A stretch of DNA of 20,739 bases from Euryarchaeota archaeon UBA173. Lineage in GTDB: Archaea > Thermoplasmatota > Poseidoniia > Poseidoniales > Thalassarchaeaceae. Shown here in pieces: positions 15,430-20,739 of this stretch (positions are counted from its first letter, which is position 1; each line of letters starts with the position of its first letter). Made by a program: the position numbers and the translations under genes. A model generated the notes under the pieces. It searched no databases, was not told the origin of the DNA, and was given only the letters and a program-made list of their open reading frames with translations. Location of the stretch: assembly GCA_002498925.1 (NCBI GenBank), contig DAJH01000075.1, forward strand, positions 1-20,739, read 5' to 3'.

Positions 15430-15506
15430 GCATCCACGCCAGCACACCCCCACTTGAATGGTGGCTTGGCGCCATAAGTGGTGGAAATCACTCCCTACGG
15501 GAGTGT
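15430..15506 (-). promoter_or_regulatory. Leader of the shikimate operon with nested palindromes
   Basis: This 77-nt gap separates xthA from the ADTH synthase gene. Besides the hairpin at 15489-15505 it holds the 8-bp palindrome TGGCGCCA (15467-15474), inside a 6-bp inverted repeat CCACTT (15450-15455) / AAGTGG (15476-15481). No convincing TATA box is visible, so the operon may be read through from xthA or start from a weak promoter. A regulatory role is inference. Confidence 0.35.
15489..15505 (-). repeat. Perfect 7-bp inverted repeat with GTA triloop after xthA
   Basis: On the minus strand this reads CACTCCC, GTA, GGGAGTG. It begins one base after the xthA stop codon and ends 60 nt before the ADTH synthase start, so it may mark the 3' end of the exporter-xthA transcript or lie in the shikimate leader. 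No T-run follows on the minus strand. Confidence 0.6.
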
Positions 15507-16289
15507 TCAAAGATCGAAGTCGACGATGACTGGTGCGTGGTCAGAGACCACTAGGCCGCCTTCTCTCATCACTTCTGCCGACTTCATCAGAGACCTGGCT
15601 GCATCATTAGCGAGGACGTAGTCAATCCTCCATCCCCTGTCTCTCTCCCTAGCTCTTCTGAAGTTGGACCACCAAGTGTAGGGGCCCTTCTGAGGTCCGA
15701 TGTGTATCCTCAACAGATCATGCCAGCCCCTCTCCAGGAGTCTCGTGAACCATTCCCTCTCGTGCATCAAGAATCCTGAGGTCCTCTTGTTTCCCTCGGG
15801 GTTCCAAATGTCATCCTCCGTGTGGGCGATGTTCAGATCACCGCAGAGGAGTGCTGGTTCATCGGAGCCGACGAACATCTCGGCCCACTCCATCAGGTCT
15901 TCGATCCATTGGTCCTTGTATGCCTGCCTGTCGTCTCTGGAAGAGCCATTTGGGAGGTATATGTTGACGCAGTGCATCCCCTTGTGCTTGGTATGCAGAA
16001 CCCTGCCCTCGGGATCCCTGACCTCGTCCAGATCAGTATCTATGCCTCTCCCAATCTCCTCCATTCCCACTCTTGAGCAAGACATCACGCCCGAGTATCC
16101 CTTCCTCTGGGCGGGGTGCCAGATTACGTCGTACCCCTCTGGCTCGGACCAGTCCTTGGGCATCTGCTCGGGCAGCGCCCTAACTTCTTGGAAGAGCATG
16201 ACGTCAGCGTCTATTCTGTCAACGAAGTCGTATAGGCCCTTCCTGTGGGCTGCCCTGATGCCATTAAGGTTCCAAGTAACGACGCGCAT
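15507..16289 (-). CDS. xthA: Exodeoxyribonuclease III / AP endonuclease (ExoIII family)
   Basis: This base-excision-repair enzyme cleaves 5' of abasic sites and removes 3'-blocking groups. The 260-residue protein has every catalytic residue of the ExoIII fold at near-identical numbering to the E. coli enzyme: N7 (TWNLNGIRA), E35 (FQEVRA), Y111 (NIYLPNG), D151 and N153 (GDLNIAH), D223 (GWRIDYVL), and D250/H251 (VSDHAP). The length is typical (about 255-270). The ATG at 16289 gives the conserved MRVVTWN start. It follows the permease gene by 8 nt, so it is co-transcribed with the ABC exporter although the functions do not obviously connect. Confidence 0.96.
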   Translation of the reverse strand: MRVVTWNLNGIRAAHRKGLYDFVDRIDADVMLFQEVRALPEQMPKDWSEPEGYDVIWHPAQRKGYSGVMSCSRVGMEEIGRGIDTDLDEVRDPEGRVLHTKHKGMHCVNIYLPNGSSRDDRQAYKDQWIEDLMEWAEMFVGSDEPALLCGDLNIAHTEDDIWNPEGNKRTSGFLMHEREWFTRLLERGWHDLLRIHIGPQKGPYTWWSNFRRARERDRGWRIDYVLANDAARSLMKSAEVMREGGLVVSDHAPVIVDFDL

Positions 16290-16297
16290 GTCAAGTC

Positions 16298-18730
16298 CTA
16301 CTGAGATAGGTCCTTTACCTTCTCCACTAGATTCATCCTACTAACCCTCCAAGATCCGTAGGGCGTGCAGAGGACGGAGATTGCAATCACAACTCCGACT
16401 AGTTCGAATATCGCTGAGGCCTGAGGCTGAAGCGTGAAGTAAAACGACCAGTTGACCAATGATGCGATGAATGACTGTGCCATTAGTACGGTGAAGATCA
16501 CTGCAAGGATTCCGCCGATCAGCCCTATTGCTAGATTCTCGCCCAGCATCATCATCCTAATCTTAGAGATGGGAGCTCCCAAGACCCTCAGCGTGGCCAG
16601 CTCAGTATCCCTCTCGGAGAGATTCATCAGAAGCGTGTTGAACAGTACGGCGATAGCAATGATGATGCCTAGTGCCATGATTGCGTTGTATACGCCCTTC
16701 TGGAGCTCCAGAAGGGCGTCAAAGGAGTCTATGAGGTCCTGCTTCTCGGTGATTCCCACCGACAGGTCTGCCAACTGGCCGTCTATTTCGACCTGCTCGG
16801 GAAGTGAGAGGAGGACCGAGGTCGCTTCGATGCCGATTATCTCGGAGAGGTCGTTGCGGTGGAAGTATACCGTTCTGGACATTTCCATGACGGTGCCTGA
16901 AATTTCAACATCTGAGGACTTGGTACCGAAGACAAGGGTTTGCGTCTCCCCGACCTCCCAGCCCAGGAAGCCCATTGTCCCCTCGTCTACCAGGACTTGT
17001 GGAATATCCCTGCCATTCTCAGGTATCGACCCTTCTAGAATTTCCAACGTTATCATCGACTCCCCTGAGGTGGAGAATTCATCCAAACCGTATGCTGAGA
17101 ATATCCTTCCGTCACCCTCGGCACTCCCCGGGAAAACGAGGAGCTGTTCGTAGTCTGCTCCCATCTCACTGGCCCATTCAATGACTGGCCCCTCCCCTCC
17201 GGGTAGGACGTTTACTTGGGCGTCCCAATTGATGCTGTCATTCCCGAAAATGTCATCCATGGAGTCCATCATCATGGTCATGGTTCCGAAGATTAGCATC
17301 GAGAGTCCGACCGCTAGGAAAGTCAGCAGGAGGCGAACTGGCTTCCTGATGCTTGACCTGACTGTTAGGCCCATTGTCGCGGGGAGCCTAGATGTTACGT
17401 CCTGGACCCATCTCGATGACAGCCTGATTTCGTTGTCCCCTCTCAGAACCTCCAATGGCTGCGTTCTAGAGGCCTGCAAGGCCGGTCTGATGCCGGAGAC
17501 CATGACAACGAGCATTGTGATCGCGAAAATTTCGAAAATGAGCGAGGTCTCCGTGTAGAATCCTATGGCAGGAATTCCGATTACGGACTCGTAAAGTGAA
17601 ACCATGGCTGGTCCACCATGGAAGACACCGAGGAGTACTCCCAAAGTGGAGCCGATTAATCCCATGACGAGGGGTGCCGCCATGAAACCGGGAATTATTG
17701 CCGACCTAGGTATCCCCAGAGTCCTAAGAATGGCTATTTCCCTAGATTGGGACTGTATGAGCCTCTGCAGGCTGAGGAAGATAGTGATCCCCGCAACCAT
17801 GGCCAGCATCCCGGTGATGTACGGGAACGTATCGGCGGCCCCCTTGGCGTCTTGACGCAGGATTTCGACTGAATAAACACCGGATCGGTCGTAGGCAATT
17901 GCCGAGGACTCCGATGTCGACTCCAATACTGAATTTACTGATTCAATCATGACGTTGAGGGCCTCGCCCTCATTCAGATCTGTTTCCTGAAGGTCGTACC
18001 CAGGAGTTCCTTCGACGTCTATCAATAGGAGATTGGCACTGCCCTGGGATAGATTGGCGAGTCTAGACAATCCCGAGTCAGACAGATATCCGGAGGCTAA
18101 TGTTCCTGACTCTGCAGGTACAATAGACCCATCTACAGCGAAGTAAAAGAGGGACGAGTAGTACCCTATTCCCACCACTCGGTAGTCCAGTCTGCCCTGA
18201 CCGGCGCCAATGGTTACGTTGTCACCGACGCCTATCCCCAACCCTTCGGCCGCATGCCCATCTATGACTATCTCATCATCCTGGATGGCGAGTCTGCCCG
18301 GGCAGCAGTCGTCCTCCGGCATCCAAACCCTGTCAACCACTCCCTCGTCTATGCCATACCATATTGCAGGGATGATGGATTCTGATTCTCCATCGGATTC
18401 GAACATTAGTCCACTAACTCTGACCCTGGGCTCACAATAGATCATTGGGGCTGATCCAGATGGCCATTCTTCGGAAATCTCCTGACAGAGAGATTCAGCT
18501 TCTTCTCCCTCCCAGAAGCCGACTGTGTTCTCAGCCCAAATATCTGGGAGGTTCACTCCGTCTTCGTCATCCTCGTAAATCTCCTCGTACATCGATTGGG
18601 TGGAGTTGGCATAAGTGCCGAAAGAAATTCCAGCATAGACTCCGACTGTCACCATAAGGACAACTGCCGTCAGCCTGAGCTTCGTCTTCCAGAGGCTCCT
18701 AGCGAGTCTCTTAGTTAGTAGCGCAGACAA
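16298..18730 (-). CDS. FtsX-family ABC exporter permease, duplicated (8 membrane segments)
   Basis: This 810-residue permease pairs with the ATPase encoded just upstream. It has two FtsX modules of four helices each. Module 1 has an N-terminal helix (about 19-38), a large external domain, then three helices including GMLAMVAGITIFLSL and LVMGLIGSTLGVLLGVF. Module 2 repeats the plan with LLLTFLAVGLSMLIFG, a second external domain, and IMALGIIIAIAVLFN onward. The cytoplasmic coupling segments REIAILRTLGIPRSAI and TELATLRVLGAPISKI are near repeats of each other and are the family hallmark. MacB/LolC-type proteins do not import; they move or release substrates at the outer face by mechanotransmission. 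The start is a TTG with GGTGG about 5 nt upstream, right after the ATPase stop. The external domains are acidic, as expected in a marine organism. The substrate is unknown. Confidence 0.92.
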   Translation of the reverse strand: MSALLTKRLARSLWKTKLRLTAVVLMVTVGVYAGISFGTYANSTQSMYEEIYEDDEDGVNLPDIWAENTVGFWEGEEAESLCQEISEEWPSGSAPMIYCEPRVRVSGLMFESDGESESIIPAIWYGIDEGVVDRVWMPEDDCCPGRLAIQDDEIVIDGHAAEGLGIGVGDNVTIGAGQGRLDYRVVGIGYYSSLFYFAVDGSIVPAESGTLASGYLSDSGLSRLANLSQGSANLLLIDVEGTPGYDLQETDLNEGEALNVMIESVNSVLESTSESSAIAYDRSGVYSVEILRQDAKGAADTFPYITGMLAMVAGITIFLSLQRLIQSQSREIAILRTLGIPRSAIIPGFMAAPLVMGLIGSTLGVLLGVFHGGPAMVSLYESVIGIPAIGFYTETSLIFEIFAITMLVVMVSGIRPALQASRTQPLEVLRGDNEIRLSSRWVQDVTSRLPATMGLTVRSSIRKPVRLLLTFLAVGLSMLIFGTMTMMMDSMDDIFGNDSINWDAQVNVLPGGEGPVIEWASEMGADYEQLLVFPGSAEGDGRIFSAYGLDEFSTSGESMITLEILEGSIPENGRDIPQVLVDEGTMGFLGWEVGETQTLVFGTKSSDVEISGTVMEMSRTVYFHRNDLSEIIGIEATSVLLSLPEQVEIDGQLADLSVGITEKQDLIDSFDALLELQKGVYNAIMALGIIIAIAVLFNTLLMNLSERDTELATLRVLGAPISKIRMMMLGENLAIGLIGGILAVIFTVLMAQSFIASLVNWSFYFTLQPQASAIFELVGVVIAISVLCTPYGSWRVSRMNLVEKVKDLSQ

Positions 18731-18739
18731 AAAACCACC

Positions 18740-19567
18740 TTAGCCGACAATCTCATCTGAAAGGATGATTCCACTGTCCAATCGTACTACCCTGGTGGCG
18801 TATTCGACCAGTGACTCGTCATGAGTTACGAAGACGCATGTGATCCCCTCTGCCTCGCATGCCTTGACTAGGACCTCCATGACGGTGTTAGAGGTCTCTG
18901 TATCTAGGTTCCCGGTGAGCTCATCGCCCAGAAGCAGCCGGGGCCTCTTCGCGAGGCTCCTGGCTATGGCGACCCTCTGCTGCTGGCCCCCGCTAATCTC
19001 AGCGGGGAATCGGTCCACCTCATCCTCTAATCCAACTAGCTTGAGCAGGTGGCGTGCCCTCTGCTCATCCCTTCCGTCGGCAAGCTCCTGGATGAGGAGG
19101 ATGTTCTCGAGGACCGTTAGGTCCTGAAGCAGGTTGAAGAATTGGAAGACGTATCCGATGTTATCCCTCCTGAAAGATGTCATCAGCTCGTTCGCCTCAG
19201 CCTCGGGCCTAGAGTGGGTGAAGTACTCCACTGGGGCCAGGAAGATGCCGAGCGCCCAATCAACGAGTCTCATTGACCAATGAAGTTTCATTCCTGTTCT
19301 GAACCTCTTCTTCTGCTCTGGTGCCATCGGGACGTCCTTCCCATCGAAAATGTAAGTCCCGGACGTTGGCGTGTCCAATGCGGATAGGCAGTTCAGAAGG
19401 GTGGTCTTGCCCGATCCAGAGGGGCCAAGCAGTATCACCCTCTCGCCCTCCGACATCTCGAAGTCTATGCCGTCGAGAGCCTTGACGGCCCCCGATGGCA
19501 TCTGGTAGTGCCTCTCCAAATCTCTGATGCTCACTAATGGAACTCCCATGCTAACGCTATTCCGCAT
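18740..19567 (-). CDS. MacB/LolD-type ABC transporter ATPase with a hydrophobic insert
   Basis: This is the ATP-binding subunit for the FtsX permease downstream. Walker A is GPSGSGKT (48-55), the Q-loop is FQFFNLL (Q142), the signature is SGGQQQR (192-198), Walker B is LLLGDE (D215, E216), and the switch histidine is H249 (FVTHDE). FQFFNLL and GNLD are typical of the MacB/LolD branch. Two oddities: about 40 extra residues at about 90-131, before the Q-loop, containing the hydrophobic WSMRLVDWALGIFLAPVEYF; and GDELTGNLD, where nearly all relatives have ADEPTGNLD. The start is uncertain between ATG 19567 and ATG 19549 (MGVPLVSIRDL). Its stop precedes the permease TTG by 9 nt. Length is 275 against a usual 225-250. 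Confidence 0.94.
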   Translation of the reverse strand: MRNSVSMGVPLVSIRDLERHYQMPSGAVKALDGIDFEMSEGERVILLGPSGSGKTTLLNCLSALDTPTSGTYIFDGKDVPMAPEQKKRFRTGMKLHWSMRLVDWALGIFLAPVEYFTHSRPEAEANELMTSFRRDNIGYVFQFFNLLQDLTVLENILLIQELADGRDEQRARHLLKLVGLEDEVDRFPAEISGGQQQRVAIARSLAKRPRLLLGDELTGNLDTETSNTVMEVLVKACEAEGITCVFVTHDESLVEYATRVVRLDSGIILSDEIVG

Positions 19568-19594
19568 GGGAGATGGGGGTAAGGACGTATCGAC

Positions 19595-19613
19595 TGCCCA
19601 CTACGTGGGCAGG
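19595..19613 (-). repeat. Perfect 8-bp inverted repeat with GTA triloop
   Basis: On the minus strand this reads CTGCCCAC, GTA, GTGGGCAG. It lies 9 nt after the stop of the EF-hand gene and 27 nt before the ATPase start. It may be a 3'-end signal of the EF-hand gene or part of the exporter leader. There is no T-run after it. Confidence 0.6.
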
Positions 19614-19622
19614 GAGTCGTTC

Positions 19623-20739
19623 TCAGTCCCTTCTTGATGCGAAGGCCGCCCCTAGGAGCGTCATCACTGCCAGCATGGCCCCGAAGCCAGGCAGGGCCGG
19701 TGGGTTTGCCACTGAATCAGATGAGTACTCGGATGCCCAAGTGTCGTACATCTCTAGCCTAGTTTGGCCATCCCATCCTTCGAGAGTCAGCATATCGCCT
19801 GGTGACACTAATCCGTCACCATCAAGATCATCGTAAGTGTGAGTTACCCCGTTAGCTTCGCCTCCAGACAGTGGGATGCTGAATTCAACGGTGCATTCAT
19901 CGAGATCGGGCTCAACCATCTCGTCCGTTTCTTCGTCGTACTCCTCATCACAGTCGCTTAGGAAGTGAGTCTCGAAGTCGGAGATAGGTGCGTTCAGAGT
20001 CTGGTTCTTGGCAATATATCCAATGAGTACCGCAGGCATTTCGTGCTGATCGCCGTGGTCGTCATGATCGTCTCCATCATCGTGGTCATCATGATGGTCG
20101 TGGTGTCTATCGGATTCAGCGTGTGTCGACTCATCGTCACCACTATGCTCATGGTGATAGTCTCCATCTCCATGGTGATGGTGCTCATCTGACTCGTCAT
20201 GGTGGTCATCTGACTCGTCATCGCCGTCATCCTCAACACAGGTAGTAAATTCATCGAGACTTAGCATGTCGTCCCCATCGGTATCACACCAGGAAAACCA
20301 GTTGGACAATCCCTCCTCATCGATCTCATCATCCGAATCTTCTCCTCCCTCGTTGCTGAAATCGATGAGGTCCTGGAGGCTCACATAGCCGTCGTCGTCC
20401 GTGTCCATATGGCTGAACATCTGCTCAGGATTCTCATCACCACCATCGGGTAGCATGTCTACGATGCCATCGATGAAGCACTGCATCTCGTCGATGTCGA
20501 TCAAGTCGCTTCCATCGTAGTCACAATCATCGAACATGATTGAGACCTCGTCGTAGTCTAGCTCGGGGTTTTCTTCATTGGAATCCCAGGAGTCCTGGAA
20601 CTCTTGGAGACTCATGAGTCCATCGCCATTCGCGTCTGTGGACCCCATGGCCTCCTCTGGAGTGGGGGGGCCATCGTCGTCTTCATCGTCTGAACCTGAC
20701 CACTCGTCTCCGTCCGCAGAGTGCTCGAATTCCTCGCTC
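19623..20739 (-). CDS. EF-hand, His/Asp-rich surface protein with PGF-CTERM-like anchor, 5' end cut
   Basis: The frame is open to the window edge, so the N terminus is missing. An internal ATG at 20648 is not a likely start, because it falls inside the helix leading into the first EF-hand loop. 371 residues are visible. Four canonical-looking calcium loops occur in two pairs: DANGDGLMSLQE, DYDGSDLIDIDE, DTDDDGYVSLQD and DTDGDDMLSLDE. A fifth, DLDGDGLVSPGD, lies near the C terminus. Between them is a 63-residue tract with 18 His and 23 Asp (20043-20231), then a small domain with two cysteines. The C terminus, LPGFGAMLAVMTLLGAAFASRRD, matches the PGF-CTERM pattern (PGF, hydrophobic helix, basic end) processed by archaeosortase. 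It should be an exported, surface-anchored calcium-binding protein; the His tract suggests transition-metal binding (inference). Confidence 0.88.
   Translation of the reverse strand, partial: SEEFEHSADGDEWSGSDDEDDDGPPTPEEAMGSTDANGDGLMSLQEFQDSWDSNEENPELDYDEVSIMFDDCDYDGSDLIDIDEMQCFIDGIVDMLPDGGDENPEQMFSHMDTDDDGYVSLQDLIDFSNEGGEDSDDEIDEEGLSNWFSWCDTDGDDMLSLDEFTTCVEDDGDDESDDHHDESDEHHHHGDGDYHHEHSGDDESTHAESDRHHDHHDDHDDGDDHDDHGDQHEMPAVLIGYIAKNQTLNAPISDFETHFLSDCDEEYDEETDEMVEPDLDECTVEFSIPLSGGEANGVTHTYDDLDGDGLVSPGDMLTLEGWDGQTRLEMYDTWASEYSSDSVANPPALPGFGAMLAVMTLLGAAFASRRD
20043..20231 (-). repeat. Low-complexity His/Asp codon tract
   Basis: This segment of the EF-hand gene is built almost only of GAT/GAC, CAT/CAC and GAG codons, written as repeated tcatgatg-like units on the plus strand. 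It encodes clusters such as HHHH, DHHDDHDD and DDHDDHGD. Its simple composition makes it prone to replication slippage and length variation, and to open frames on both strands that are not genes. Confidence 0.75.

Noticed and set aside
15430..15510. 27-residue N-terminal extension of ADTH synthase from TTG 15510
   Set aside because: It has no counterpart in the family, crosses a perfect hairpin, and the ATG at 15429 gives the normal length and alignment.
16452..17153. Plus-strand frame of 233 codons opposite the FtsX permease
   Set aside because: The minus-strand frame has both FtsX modules and membrane segments; this one is low-complexity Ser/Ile/Thr-rich antisense.
19994..20254. Met/Thr-rich frame inside the His/Asp tract of the EF-hand gene
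   Set aside because: It is the frame-shifted reading of repetitive GAT/CAT codons; the EF-hand frame spans the whole region.
1..20739. CRISPR array, insertion sequence or integrated element
   Set aside because: No regularly spaced direct repeats, transposase or integrase genes, or flanking terminal repeats were seen; all genes look like chromosomal housekeeping or lineage genes.

Overview
The window looks like archaeal chromosome, most likely a marine euryarchaeon of the Poseidoniales (Marine Group II/III) or a close Thermoplasmatota relative. The evidence is an archaeal early aromatic pathway (ADTH synthase, DHQ synthase II, GHMP-type shikimate kinase), a bacterio-opsin-activator (HTH_10) regulator, a PGF-CTERM-like surface-anchoring tail, an archaeal-looking BRE/TATA promoter and very dense coding with 1-4 nt overlaps. 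The lineage is inferred; the archaeal assignment is firmer.

Left half, plus strand (1-11723). The 3' part of a subtilisin-like protease gene (1-549) is followed by an HTH_10 regulator (605-1249) and a short, inverted-repeat-rich leader (1250-1310). Next comes a molybdenum hydroxylase trimer: the [2Fe-2S] subunit (1311-1877), the large molybdopterin subunit (about 1882-4662) and the FAD subunit (4659-5645). The FAD subunit carries a cysteine-rich loop of the kind that holds an extra [4Fe-4S] cluster in 4-hydroxybenzoyl-CoA reductase, so the enzyme is better described as Hcr-like than as a CO dehydrogenase or ordinary xanthine dehydrogenase. A secreted, C-terminally anchored protein (5642-6574) is translationally coupled to it. 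After a 164-nt intergenic region with a plausible promoter comes a second operon: a DUF4350 membrane protein, a MoxR AAA+ ATPase, a DUF58 protein and a six-helix membrane protein (6739-11723). This is a membrane-linked chaperone or quality-control type cluster of unknown client.

Right half, minus strand (20739-11720). Reading in the direction of transcription there is an EF-hand, His/Asp-rich surface protein cut by the window edge, then a MacB/LolCDE-like ABC exporter (ATPase with an unusual hydrophobic insert, and an 8-helix FtsX permease). Exonuclease III/AP endonuclease follows, and then a tight shikimate operon: ADTH synthase, DHQ synthase II, shikimate kinase, chorismate synthase. The dehydroquinase, shikimate dehydrogenase and EPSP synthase genes are not in the window. 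The two halves converge and overlap by 4 nt at 11720-11723.

Beyond the genes, four intergenic regions hold a perfect 7-8 bp inverted repeat with a 3-nt loop. In three of them the loop, read in the sense of the neighbouring genes, is GTA closed by a C-G pair. No tRNA, rRNA, CRISPR array or insertion sequence was recognised, and no stretch over 300 bases lacks a gene.
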